This document shows, piece by piece, positions 8,951 through 17,788 of a DNA stretch of 64,000 bases; within the stretch, counting starts at the first letter, position 1; every line of letters starts with the position of its first letter. Source of the stretch: an uncultured Paraprevotella sp. (lineage in GTDB: Bacteria; Bacteroidota; Bacteroidia; Bacteroidales; Bacteroidaceae); contig CALUIV010000004.1 of NCBI GenBank assembly GCA_944320775.1, positions 1 through 64,000 of the forward strand, in the 5' to 3' direction. The translations under genes were made by a program, and so were the position numbers. The notes under the pieces are model-generated. The model had not been told where the DNA came from and did no database searches. It was given only the letters and a program-made list of their open reading frames with translations.

Positions 8951-11900
8951 ATGTCTATTTTATTTTTCAGAACCCCAAGTCAAAGCGTAATAGCAACTCA
9001 AGCTGACCATACGCTTTGCCAAGAAGAAATCGAAAAATTGTGTTGGCTTTACGGAGGTGCTCAGGTAGAAGAAGAAAGCAACCTAAAAGGATGCTTCATC
9101 GGACCGCGTCGCGAAATGATCACTCCATGGAGTACAAATGCAGTTGAGATTACCCAAAACATGAGTATCTCTGGCATCAAGCGTATTGAGGAATATTTCC
9201 CGGTAGCTGATGAACAGGCAGAGCATGACCCTATGCTTCAACGCATGTATAAAGGTCTGGATCAAAAGATTTTCGACATCAACATTCAACCGGCTCCCAT
9301 CATGTACATTGAGAACCTGGAAGAATATAACGAACAGGAAGGTCTGGCCTTATCTCCCGAAGAAATCGAATATTTGCATCACGTTGAAAAAGATCTGAAC
9401 CGTAAACTGACCGATTCTGAAGTTTTTGGTTTTGCCCAGATTAATTCAGAACATTGCCGACATAAAATCTTCGGTGGTACTTTCATCATTGATGGTAAAG
9501 AAATGGAATCATCACTTTTCCAGATGATCAAGAAAACCACTCAGGAGAATCCACATAAAATTATTTCTGCCTACAAGGACAATGTAGCATTTGCTCAGGG
9601 ACCAATCGTAGAGCAATTCGCTCCTAAGGATCATGCCACTTCAGATTATTTCGTCATCAAAGATATTGAGTCTGTAATCTCCATAAAGGCTGAAACTCAT
9701 AATTTCCCGACAACGGTTGAACCTTTCAACGGAGCCTCAACCGGTACTGGCGGTGAAATTCGTGACCGTATGGGAGGTGGTGTCGGCAGCTGGCCTATTG
9801 CCGGTACAGCCGTCTATATGACGTCATATCCCCGTACGGACGAGGGACGCGACTGGGAAGATATTCTCCCTGTTCGCAAATGGCTATATCAGACTCCGGA
9901 ACAGATTCTGATCAAGGCTTCCAACGGTGCTTCTGACTTCGGTAACAAATTTGGCCAACCATTGATCACCGGTTCTGTCCTGACATTCGAACATCAGGAG
10001 AACGGTGAGAAATACGGATACGACAAAGTAATCATGCTTGCCGGAGGTGTCGGTTATGGTACAAAGCGTGACTGCCTGAAAGGAGTTCCTCAGAAAGGCA
10101 ATAAAGTTGTTGTCGTTGGCGGTGACAACTATCGTATCGGATTGGGTGGCGGTTCTGTTTCATCGGTAGACACCGGACGTTATTCTTCCGGAATAGAACT
10201 GAATGCCGTACAACGTGCAAATCCGGAAATGCAGAAACGTGCCAACAACCTGGTACGTGCCTTGTGCGAAGAAGATATCAACCCAGTAGTTTCCATCCAC
10301 GACCACGGTTCTGCCGGCCATGTAAACTGTCTGTCCGAACTTGTTGAAGATTGCGGTGGACTCATTGATATGAGCAAATTACCCATCGGCGACCCGACTC
10401 TTTCTGCAAAAGAAATCATTGCCAACGAATCACAGGAACGTATGGGTCTGCTCATTCAGGAAGAACATTTGGAACATGTTAGAAAAATTGCCGAGCGTGA
10501 GCGTGCCCCGATGTATGTCGTAGGCGAAACCACAGGCGATGCCCATTTTGCATTCCAGCAGGCCGATGGGGTACGACCATTCGATCTGGAAGTTTCTCAA
10601 ATGTTCGGACACAGTCCTAAGACCTATATGCATGACAATACAGTTGTCCGCAAATACGAAAATGTCACTTACGATGTAGCTCATCTGAATGAATATGTAG
10701 CCCGTGTACTTCGCATGGAGGCCGTTGCCTGCAAAGACTGGTTAACCAATAAAGTAGACCGTTCCGTGACAGGAAAAGTAGCCCGTCAGCAATGTCAGGG
10801 AGAAATCCAATTACCGTTGAGCGACTGTGGTGTTGTAGCACTCGACTATCGGGGTAAATCCGGTATTGCCACCGCTATCGGTCATGCTCCACAGGCCGGT
10901 CTGGCAGATCCGGCAGCCGGCTCTGTACTTTCTGTTGCCGAATCATTGACTAATATTGTTTGGGCTCCATTGGCGGAAGGACTGGACAGTGTGTCCCTCT
11001 CAGCCAACTGGATGTGGCCATGCCGCTCTCAGGAAGGTGAGGATGCCCGTCTTTATCAAGGTGTCAAAGCGTTGTCTGATTTCTGTTGTGCACTGGAAAT
11101 TAATGTTCCGACAGGTAAGGATTCCTTGTCTATGACACAGAAATATCCAGATGGAGAAAAAGTCATCTCACCGGGAACAGTTATTGTCAGCGCAGGCGGT
11201 GAAGTAAGCGACATCAAGAAAGTTGTCTCACCGGTTATGGTCAACAACCCGAAAAGTACCTTCTATCATATTGATTTCAGTTTTGATGAATTGCGTCTTG
11301 GCGGTTCAGCCTTCGCTCAATCATTAAATAAGGTGGGCTCAGACGTACCTACATGCAAAAATCCGGAATATTTCCGTGATGCCTTCAATGCTGTTCAAGA
11401 ATTGGTCAACAAAGAATTATTGTTAGCTGGCCACGATATTTCTGCCGGAGGTCTGATTACGACCTTATTGGAAATGTGTTTCAGCAACATGGAAGGTGGT
11501 ATGGAAATTTCACTTGACAAAATCAAGAACGATGATATCGTCAAAGTGCTTATGGCCGAAAATCCGGGTGTTGTCGTACAAGTTGCCGACAAGCATAAAG
11601 CCGAATTCAAGAAGATCCTTGATGATGCTGGAGTTGGTTACGTCAAACTGGGAACTCCGACTGACGAACGCTTGATTCAAGTAAGCAAGGGTGATGCAGA
11701 ATATCAGTTTGGTATTGACTATTTGCGCGATGTCTGGTACAGTACTTCTTATTTGCTTGACCGGAAACAAAGCATGAACGGCTGTGCCAAGAAACGTTTC
11801 GAGAATTACAAAATGCAACCGCTCGAAATGGTATTCAACAAAGACTTTACCGGAAAATTGAAACAATTTGGTCTGGATCCGGATCGTCGTACACCTTCAG

Positions 11901-12655
11901 GCATAAAAGCAGCCATTATCCGTGAGAAAGGTACAAACGGTGAACGCGAAATGGCTTACTCACTTTACTTGGCCGGATTTGATGTAAAAGACGTTATGAT
12001 GACCGATTTGATTAGTGGTCGGGAAACTTTGGAAGATGTCAATATGATTGTATTCTGCGGTGGTTTCTCCAATTCTGACGTTCTCGGTTCTGCCAAAGGA
12101 TGGGCAGGCGCCTTCCTGTACAATCCAAAAGCTAAAGCAGCTCTCGACAAATTCTATGCTCGCGAAGATACCCTTTCATTAGGTATCTGCAACGGTTGCC
12201 AGCTTATGGTAGAACTCGACCTGATCAATCCTGAATTCAAAAAGAAAGCCAAAATGTTGCATAACGACTCTCATAAGTTCGAGTCTTGCTATGTCGGCTT
12301 GACGATACCGATGAACAGAAGTGTCATGTTCGGTTCTTTGAGCGGAAACAAACTGGGAATCTGGGTAGCTCACGGTGAAGGTAAATTCTCTTTGCCTTAT
12401 AGTGAAGACCAATATAATGTTATTGCCAAATATAGCTACGATGAATATCCGGGCAATCCGAACGGTTCTGACTACAGTGTAGCTGGTATTTGCAGTGCAG
12501 ACGGTCGTCATTTGGCTATGATGCCACACTTGGAACGTGCTATATTCCCATGGCAGAATGCCTGGTATCCGGCAGATCGCAAAAAGGATGAAATCACGCC
12601 GTGGATGGAAGCATTTGTCAATGCCCGCAAATGGGTTGAAACACACAAAAAATAA
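8951..12655 (+). CDS. purL: Phosphoribosylformylglycinamidine synthase, large single-chain form
   Basis: Converts FGAR, ATP and glutamine to FGAM in de novo purine synthesis. At 1234 residues it is the fused large form, with all domains on one chain. The N-terminal linker region contains NSEHCRHKIFGG near 173, a hallmark of PurL. Two AIR-synthase-like halves follow, with AETHNFPTTVEPFNGASTGT near 248. The C-terminal glutamine amidotransferase has its nucleophilic Cys in LGICNGCQLM near 1080 and His-Glu in PHLERAIFP near 1192. It is transcribed alone, with a strong terminator after it. Codon use appears like its neighbours. Confidence 0.97.
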   Translation: MSILFFRTPSQSVIATQADHTLCQEEIEKLCWLYGGAQVEEESNLKGCFIGPRREMITPWSTNAVEITQNMSISGIKRIEEYFPVADEQAEHDPMLQRMYKGLDQKIFDINIQPAPIMYIENLEEYNEQEGLALSPEEIEYLHHVEKDLNRKLTDSEVFGFAQINSEHCRHKIFGGTFIIDGKEMESSLFQMIKKTTQENPHKIISAYKDNVAFAQGPIVEQFAPKDHATSDYFVIKDIESVISIKAETHNFPTTVEPFNGASTGTGGEIRDRMGGGVGSWPIAGTAVYMTSYPRTDEGRDWEDILPVRKWLYQTPEQILIKASNGASDFGNKFGQPLITGSVLTFEHQENGEKYGYDKVIMLAGGVGYGTKRDCLKGVPQKGNKVVVVGGDNYRIGLGGGSVSSVDTGRYSSGIELNAVQRANPEMQKRANNLVRALCEEDINPVVSIHDHGSAGHVNCLSELVEDCGGLIDMSKLPIGDPTLSAKEIIANESQERMGLLIQEEHLEHVRKIAERERAPMYVVGETTGDAHFAFQQADGVRPFDLEVSQMFGHSPKTYMHDNTVVRKYENVTYDVAHLNEYVARVLRMEAVACKDWLTNKVDRSVTGKVARQQCQGEIQLPLSDCGVVALDYRGKSGIATAIGHAPQAGLADPAAGSVLSVAESLTNIVWAPLAEGLDSVSLSANWMWPCRSQEGEDARLYQGVKALSDFCCALEINVPTGKDSLSMTQKYPDGEKVISPGTVIVSAGGEVSDIKKVVSPVMVNNPKSTFYHIDFSFDELRLGGSAFAQSLNKVGSDVPTCKNPEYFRDAFNAVQELVNKELLLAGHDISAGGLITTLLEMCFSNMEGGMEISLDKIKNDDIVKVLMAENPGVVVQVADKHKAEFKKILDDAGVGYVKLGTPTDERLIQVSKGDAEYQFGIDYLRDVWYSTSYLLDRKQSMNGCAKKRFENYKMQPLEMVFNKDFTGKLKQFGLDPDRRTPSGIKAAIIREKGTNGEREMAYSLYLAGFDVKDVMMTDLISGRETLEDVNMIVFCGGFSNSDVLGSAKGWAGAFLYNPKAKAALDKFYAREDTLSLGICNGCQLMVELDLINPEFKKKAKMLHNDSHKFESCYVGLTIPMNRSVMFGSLSGNKLGIWVAHGEGKFSLPYSEDQYNVIAKYSYDEYPGNPNGSDYSVAGICSADGRHLAMMPHLERAIFPWQNAWYPADRKKDEITPWMEAFVNARKWVETHKK

Positions 12656-12682
12656 AAATCTTTTTTATTGTCCTATATTCAT

Positions 12683-12718
12683 TGTGTACCATTCTTTCAA
12701 GAGTGGTACACATTTTTT
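12683..12718 (+). terminator. Terminator of purL
   Basis: The perfect 9-bp stem TGTGTACCA / TGGTACACA (12683-12691 and 12704-12712) is followed by six T. It lies 27 bases after the purL stop. Confidence 0.88.
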
Positions 12719-12725
12719 ATCTTTG
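12718..12725 (+). promoter_or_regulatory. Putative -7 box of the chromate transporter pair
   Basis: TATCTTTG fits TAnnTTTG. It starts on the last T of the purL terminator tail, 30 bases before the next ATG. Termination and initiation signals are therefore packed together. Confidence 0.5.
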
Positions 12726-12755
12726 TACTGTAAATTTAAAAATACCAAAATTAAA

Positions 12756-13301
12756 ATGAATATTTATTGGGAAGGACTCAAAACATTCTCACGAATTGGC
12801 ATGTTTACCATCGGAGGAGGCTACGCAATGATTCCACTGATCGAGGCTGATGTCGTGGACAAAAAGCAATGGATTACGCGCGAAGAATTCATTGATCTGG
12901 TAGCCATTGCCCAAAGTTGTCCAGGAATATTCGCCGTAAATATCAGTATCTTTTTAGGTTATAAGCTCAAAGGAGTCCCAGGCAGCATTATATGTGCTAC
13001 GGGTACCATATTACCGTCCTTTCTGATCATTTTAGGAATAGCCCTGTTTTTTCAAGCATTCAGAGAAAATGAAACTATTGAAAGCATTTTTAAAGGTATC
13101 CGACCTGCTGTCGTCGCTCTGATTGCTGCACCAACCTTTAAAATGGCCAAAAGCGCAAAAATAAGCTGGAGCAATGTGTGGATTCCAATAGTCAGCGCTC
13201 TACTCATCTGGCTGTTTGGTGTTTCTCCTGTTTATATCATCATTCTGGCAGGAGTAGCAGGTTATCTCTATGGTCATTATATTAAACCTAACGAAAATTA
13301 A
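12756..13301 (+). CDS. Chromate transporter, first half-length (CHR) subunit
   Basis: A 181-residue CHR-domain membrane protein. FSRIGMFTIGGGYAMIPLIE near residue 10 is the conserved CHR motif, and VAIAQSCPGIFAVNISIFLGY near 48 is the second (S/T-Q-x-x-P-G). Short-chain CHR proteins work as pairs with opposite topology, and the partner starts 4 bp downstream. Full-length ChrA exports chromate; for short pairs in anaerobes the natural substrate is uncertain. A longer open frame runs back into purL, but ATG 12756 is right after the promoter and gives the family start. Confidence 0.88.
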   Translation: MNIYWEGLKTFSRIGMFTIGGGYAMIPLIEADVVDKKQWITREEFIDLVAIAQSCPGIFAVNISIFLGYKLKGVPGSIICATGTILPSFLIILGIALFFQAFRENETIESIFKGIRPAVVALIAAPTFKMAKSAKISWSNVWIPIVSALLIWLFGVSPVYIIILAGVAGYLYGHYIKPNEN

Positions 13302-13305
13302 TATT

Positions 13306-13881
13306 ATGGTTTTACTCTTTTTACAACTATTCTATACATTCCTGAAAATCGGTATTTTTGGTTTTGGAGGAGGATATGCCATGTTATCGATGATTCAGGG
13401 AGAAGTTGTCACACGTTACGGATGGCTGACCATGGGACAGTTTACCGATATCGTCGCTATCAGCCAAATGACTCCAGGACCGATTGGAATTAATTCAGCA
13501 ACTTATGTCGGTTATACCAGCATTGTTAATGCCGGCTATGGTCACGCATGGGGTATTCTTGGTAGTGCCACAGCGACCTTTGCTGTCGTATTCCCCTCAT
13601 TTATTCTGATGTTATTGATCAGTAAATTCTTATTAAAGTTTAAGAACCATCCGACCGTAGAAAGTATCTTTGCCGGGTTACGTCCTGCTGTCGTTGGTCT
13701 TATCGGTGCAGCAGCCCTGCTTTTGCTTAACAGCGAAAACTTCAGTACTCCAGATGCTCCCTGGCAATTCTACATCAGTATATTCCTGTTTATCGTAACA
13801 TTCATTGGAACATATGTCTACAAGATGAATCCGATTTTACTGATCTGTTTCAGTGGTATTGCAGGATGGTTATTATTCTAA
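13306..13881 (+). CDS. Chromate transporter, second half-length (CHR) subunit
   Basis: A 191-residue CHR-domain membrane protein, paralogous to the gene just upstream. FLKIGIFGFGGGYAMLSMIQGE near residue 11 and IVAISQMTPGPIGINSATYVG near 46 repeat the same two CHR motifs. About six hydrophobic helices are evident. The two genes are separated by 4 bp and are probably co-translated into a heterodimer equivalent to one full-length transporter. An in-frame ATG 12 codons upstream overlaps the first subunit and was not chosen. Confidence 0.87.
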   Translation: MVLLFLQLFYTFLKIGIFGFGGGYAMLSMIQGEVVTRYGWLTMGQFTDIVAISQMTPGPIGINSATYVGYTSIVNAGYGHAWGILGSATATFAVVFPSFILMLLISKFLLKFKNHPTVESIFAGLRPAVVGLIGAAALLLLNSENFSTPDAPWQFYISIFLFIVTFIGTYVYKMNPILLICFSGIAGWLLF

Positions 13882-13930
13882 AAGGTTAAATCCCGCCGAA
13901 ACCGCATATCAATAAATAAAACTATAACAT

Positions 13931-15193
13931 ATGAAACATCCATTTATTCTTTTGGCTCTTGTTGCTAATACGGTATATGCAACACCACGCCAGACCAATT
14001 CGATAAACGATGGTCCATCGAATGAAAAAGTAGAGAACCTTCAGTCTATTTGTCTTTTCAAGACACCGGATGCAAAAGGTATTCCATATCGGATACCGGC
14101 TATTGCCACAAACAAAAAAGGACATCTGATCGCCCTATCAGACTACAGATACTGCGGTGCAGATATTGGTTTTGGACAAATTGATATTGTAGGCCGAATC
14201 AGTGAGGACAATGGTAAGACCTGGTCTGAGCAATTCGATGTAGCGAAAGGCAACGGCATAGCCAAGGATCACGCCTGTGGTTACGGAGATGCAGCGCTTG
14301 TTGCAGACCGGAAAAAGAATGAAATTCTTCTGATGTGTTGTACCGGCAATGTGACCTATTGGAATTCGAAAAGAAACAATCCCCTGCGTGTAGCTCGCCT
14401 TTACAGTCACGATGGAGGTAAAACCTGGACAAAACCTGAAGATATAACCGAAGAAATATACAGCCTGTTTGACAAACGTTCAGACAACGGATTAGACAAA
14501 TTATTCATCGGTTCGGGTAAAATCTGCCAATCCTCAAAAATCAAAAATGGCAAATATTTCAGATTGTATGCCGCGCTTTGCACCGGTAAGGGGAACTACG
14601 TTATTTACAGCGACGATTTCGGTAAAAAATGGCAGGTTTTAGGCGATGTCAACCAATCTCCAGCCCCCAAAGGAGACGAACCGAAATGCGAAGAGTTACC
14701 TGACGGAAGCGTACTGCTAAGCAGTCGAAAAGGATACGGAAGATTCTTCAATATTTATCAATACAACGATGAAAAGACGGCAACAGGCACATGGGCACAA
14801 GCAGTTGCTTCGCATGATTGCGAAGGCGGTATCAAGACTGGTGCCAATTCAACGAATGGTGAGGTTGCAGTCGTTCGGGTAAAAAGAACAAGCGACGGAA
14901 AAAAAATGAATCTGATACTCCAATCTTTGCCAACCGCTGATAACCGCGCAAACGTCAGTATCTTTTATAAAGCATTGGAAAAAGCTGAAGACTATAACAC
15001 TCCTGAAAAACTGGCATCCCACTGGGAAGGGTCTTACCAAGTTTCATACACTGGTTCAGCATACTCAACCTTCTGCATTCAGAAAGATAAACGTATCGGA
15101 TTCTTCTACGAAGAAGAACCTGGCTATTACAACATGATTTATCGTGCTTTAGATCTGGAAGAGATCACAAATGGAAAATATAAAATGCGATAA
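13931..15193 (+). CDS. Secreted exo-alpha-sialidase (GH33-like)
   Basis: A 420-residue protein with an N-terminal signal peptide (MKHPFILLALVANTVYA), so exported to the periplasm or surface. It has the sialidase YRIPAI motif near residue 53 (the FRIP arginine) and three Asp boxes: SEDNGKTW near 90, SHDGGKTW near 157 and SDDFGKKW near 228. An Asp near the first box (LSDYRY) and Glu in CEELPDGSVLLSSR near 255 fit catalytic and arginine-triad positions. GH33 enzymes release terminal sialic acids from host glycans. No sialic acid catabolism genes lie nearby, and it follows the chromate pair by 49 bp. Another sialidase-fold glycosidase remains possible. Confidence 0.83.
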   Translation: MKHPFILLALVANTVYATPRQTNSINDGPSNEKVENLQSICLFKTPDAKGIPYRIPAIATNKKGHLIALSDYRYCGADIGFGQIDIVGRISEDNGKTWSEQFDVAKGNGIAKDHACGYGDAALVADRKKNEILLMCCTGNVTYWNSKRNNPLRVARLYSHDGGKTWTKPEDITEEIYSLFDKRSDNGLDKLFIGSGKICQSSKIKNGKYFRLYAALCTGKGNYVIYSDDFGKKWQVLGDVNQSPAPKGDEPKCEELPDGSVLLSSRKGYGRFFNIYQYNDEKTATGTWAQAVASHDCEGGIKTGANSTNGEVAVVRVKRTSDGKKMNLILQSLPTADNRANVSIFYKALEKAEDYNTPEKLASHWEGSYQVSYTGSAYSTFCIQKDKRIGFFYEEEPGYYNMIYRALDLEEITNGKYKMR

Positions 15194-15236
15194 AGGATTC
15201 GGTTCGGGCAAACGAACAAATATATAGAAATCTCAT

Positions 15237-15284
15237 ACATAAAAAACGAAGAGCCACACAATGTGACTCTTCGTTTTTTATGCA
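15237..15284. terminator. Bidirectional terminator between sialidase and DUF5606 gene
   Basis: A long hairpin with arms AAAAAACGAAGAGCCACA and TGTGACTCTTCGTTTTTT has A-rich and T-rich flanks on either side. It can serve both the plus-strand sialidase and the minus-strand operon that ends at 15310. Confidence 0.9.
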
Positions 15285-15309
15285 TTTATGAAAATTCTGA
15301 TTCCGATAA

Positions 15310-15735
15310 TTATTCTGCAGCGTCAGTCTCTTCACCTTCAGTCGTATCAAACTCAGTAATTCCAGCCTGAATCAGGATGTTATACCAGCTGATCAACTTC
15401 TTGATATCTGTAATATACACACGATCACGATCGTACTCCGGCAGAATTTCTGCAAAATAAGCAGAAAGCTCATCCTTAGTTGCTTTCTTGATATCAATTG
15501 AAGCAATCTGAGCATTTTCTTTATTAGCAACACTTTGAAGCACCTTTTTCAAAGCAACTTCACCACCTTCTGTATACATAGCGATATCTCCCAGGGAAAT
15601 CACCTTGTCCGTACCAAATATAGGTGTACGCTTCTTAGCTGCATCCAAAGACTCTACAATCAAATTCTTATTGCCACGGGATACCAGACGATACAATCCT
15701 GGTTTTCCGGCAATGGCCAATACTGTTTCCAACAT
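15310..15735 (-). CDS. DUF5606 family protein, function unknown
   Basis: A 141-residue acidic cytosolic protein, with no signal or membrane segment. The N-terminus MLETVLAIAGKPGLYRLVS and the following LIVESLDAAKKRTP and DKVISLGDIAMYT match the pattern I know for DUF5606, which occurs in Bacteroidetes. The last fifteen residues are Asp/Glu-rich. It is the last gene of a minus-strand run with nusB, yajC, ybbR and coaE. No catalytic motif can be named. Confidence 0.8.
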   Translation of the reverse strand: MLETVLAIAGKPGLYRLVSRGNKNLIVESLDAAKKRTPIFGTDKVISLGDIAMYTEGGEVALKKVLQSVANKENAQIASIDIKKATKDELSAYFAEILPEYDRDRVYITDIKKLISWYNILIQAGITEFDTTEGEETDAAE

Positions 15736-15828
15736 ATTCTTTTCTCTTATTTACTATTTATATGATAAATTCCTCGCAAAGATAGGTGTACAAAAAGATT
15801 CAATCAAAATACTATCGGCTAAAAAAAC

Positions 15829-16410
15829 TTAAAGTCTTTCCAACAGTTTCTTCACCTGGTCTTCCAAATCTTCCGTTTCATCATTGCAAATACAAAAATC
15901 GGCTTGTCTGCGCCGATCCTCATCCGCCATTTGACTACGCATGCGTGCTTCGATCTGTTCCTTTGTAGCTGCATCACGCAACATGGCCCGCTGCAAGCGT
16001 AACGACCACGGTGCATCGATCAGAACAGCCACATCGACAACATCCCGGAAACCAGATTCGAACAAGATGGCCGATTCCAAAGCACAAAACCGGATCGTCT
16101 TATCTTGCTTACAGACAAAATCCAGAAAATCACGTTTGACTACCGGATGAACAATCCGGTTGATCTGCAACGTATGCTGCTTATCTGCAAAAATATAATC
16201 AGACAAAAGCTTCTTGTTGAGTGACCCATCGGGCAAATAAACATTACTGCCCAAAAGCCCGGTCAGACTACATCGTATTTCCGGACTCTCGCTCATCAGC
16301 CGCTTGGCTTCAGAATCACAATAATAAACTGGAATTTCCATACGTTCCATAATTTGGCAAACATAGGTTTTACCACTGCCTATTCCACCCGTAATTCCTA
16401 TACGCACCAT
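15829..16410 (-). CDS. coaE: Dephospho-CoA kinase
   Basis: Phosphorylates the 3'-hydroxyl of dephospho-CoA with ATP, the last step of coenzyme A synthesis. The 193 residues begin with a P-loop, GITGGIGSGKTYVC. Conserved family segments include YYCDSEAKRLM near 29, HPVVKRDFLDF near 87, and VAVLIDAPWSLRLQRAMLRD near 130. Its start is 16 bp after the ybbR stop. Confidence 0.94.
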   Translation of the reverse strand: MVRIGITGGIGSGKTYVCQIMERMEIPVYYCDSEAKRLMSESPEIRCSLTGLLGSNVYLPDGSLNKKLLSDYIFADKQHTLQINRIVHPVVKRDFLDFVCKQDKTIRFCALESAILFESGFRDVVDVAVLIDAPWSLRLQRAMLRDAATKEQIEARMRSQMADEDRRRQADFCICNDETEDLEDQVKKLLERL

Positions 16411-16426
16411 CGTTTTTATCCTTTAA

Positions 16427-17425
16427 TCATTCTTCCATAGTCTGTTCAATCAGATAATCAACCTCTGCAGGATGTATACGTACCGAGGTTACTCCAGGAG
16501 GAGTCTTCCACAAATGTAACTTATACTTGGAATACTTGTTTTTTAACAGTTCTTCATATGTAACAGCCAATACAAAATCATCAGCAGTAATAGACTTATA
16601 ACGACTGGAACCTACCCGAAACGTTACGGAAACTTTTGATGGGAACGTACGCAAATCTTTAGAAGCAGGAAAGTTGACTCCCACAATAGGAACCTCTACA
16701 GTTTTTTCCGTATAGACATCAACATCCATCAGAATACGGACGTTATCAGGCTCATATTTTACCCCCTTCTGCACTTTTAAAGGCTTGCGCTCTTCACATT
16801 TATCAGCCAGATCCGTGATATAAAGAGTCTGAGAATAAACAGCTGTCATTGTATCCAATATGTACGGCGGTGCATAAACATCTACCGAATCAGGAATACA
16901 AGAAACATCCCTTAAATAATATTGCGGAATTGTCTCAATGACTCCGGCAACCCGCACAGGCAACCGCTTATGCTCTCCCCGATTATAAAAGAATTCCAAA
17001 GTATCCGGTTTAACTGAAACTATTTTTGTAGATGGCATGAAGGACGACTGAAGCACTCTGCGCACATCCAAAGCATCAACTGATACACGTTCCCCGACTC
17101 CACCACTGCTATACTCGTCATAATTCACTAAAATCGGATTAAATTTTTGAGCATAAAGATACCGCATCAACACGGTTCCCTTATCATGAACCGTAACCTT
17201 CAGTTCCTCGGGTAAATCCGTTGTAATGACCACATCAGAAGGAACATTCGTCAGCCGCATGGGAACAGCAATTTCGGTATCGAAAGATTCATTAAGCGTC
17301 TGTAACAGCCAGAATACAGAAGATATGCAGAAAAAAACAAAAAAAACCAAGAGTTCTCTATTCTTTTTATTGAATAGAGAATCCTTGATTTTAATCCACT
17401 TCCGTTGTAATTGATATTTATCCAT
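16427..17425 (-). CDS. YbbR-like (CdaR-like) single-span envelope protein
   Basis: A 332-residue protein with one N-terminal transmembrane helix (LLVFFVFFCISSVFWLLQ, about 25-42) and repeated beta-rich YbbR-like domains outside. Such a domain regulates diadenylate cyclase CdaA in Firmicutes, where ybbR adjoins cdaA. Here no cyclase is adjacent, so a CdaR role is only an inference. The start codon overlaps the yajC stop by one base (TAATG), which implies translational coupling. Confidence 0.8.
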   Translation of the reverse strand: MDKYQLQRKWIKIKDSLFNKKNRELLVFFVFFCISSVFWLLQTLNESFDTEIAVPMRLTNVPSDVVITTDLPEELKVTVHDKGTVLMRYLYAQKFNPILVNYDEYSSGGVGERVSVDALDVRRVLQSSFMPSTKIVSVKPDTLEFFYNRGEHKRLPVRVAGVIETIPQYYLRDVSCIPDSVDVYAPPYILDTMTAVYSQTLYITDLADKCEERKPLKVQKGVKYEPDNVRILMDVDVYTEKTVEVPIVGVNFPASKDLRTFPSKVSVTFRVGSSRYKSITADDFVLAVTYEELLKNKYSKYKLHLWKTPPGVTSVRIHPAEVDYLIEQTMEE

Positions 17426-17748
17426 TACTTACTGCCTGCAGCAGCATTTACCGATGCGTTGGCATAAATAGAATTCTTGTCGACCTTAATCTTCACACCA
17501 GATGCAATCTCGAGCATCACGGCATTTTCGGCATCATTTACTTCTTTAATTTTTCCATATATACCTCCGGCTGTCACGACATCCTGACCAACCGTCAGAT
17601 TATTTCTGAAGTTTTGAATTTCCTTCTGCTTTTTGTTCTGCGGACGAATCATGAAGAAATACATAATGGCAAAAATGGCCACCATCATGATAATCATCTG
17701 CAAACCACCACCTCCTGCTTGCTGCAATACAATAGTCATTAAGTTCAT
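17425..17748 (-). CDS. yajC: Preprotein translocase accessory subunit YajC
   Basis: A small, 107-residue membrane protein that associates with SecDF in the Sec translocon. One transmembrane helix lies near residues 18-34 (MIIMMVAIFAIMYFFMI). The diagnostic RPQNKKQKE segment follows, then a KOW-like region with VGQDVVTAGGIYGKI. It sits between nusB and ybbR in the same operon. Confidence 0.94.
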   Translation of the reverse strand: MNLMTIVLQQAGGGGLQMIIMMVAIFAIMYFFMIRPQNKKQKEIQNFRNNLTVGQDVVTAGGIYGKIKEVNDAENAVMLEIASGVKIKVDKNSIYANASVNAAAGSK

Positions 17749-17788
17749 AATTATCTTATTAATTTAAATTATTTAGGTCTGTTACTAA

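Noticed and set aside
13270-13305. An earlier ATG for the second chromate transporter gene
   Set aside because: It overlaps the first subunit and adds a polar stretch before the membrane domain; the ATG at 13306 gives the family-like start.
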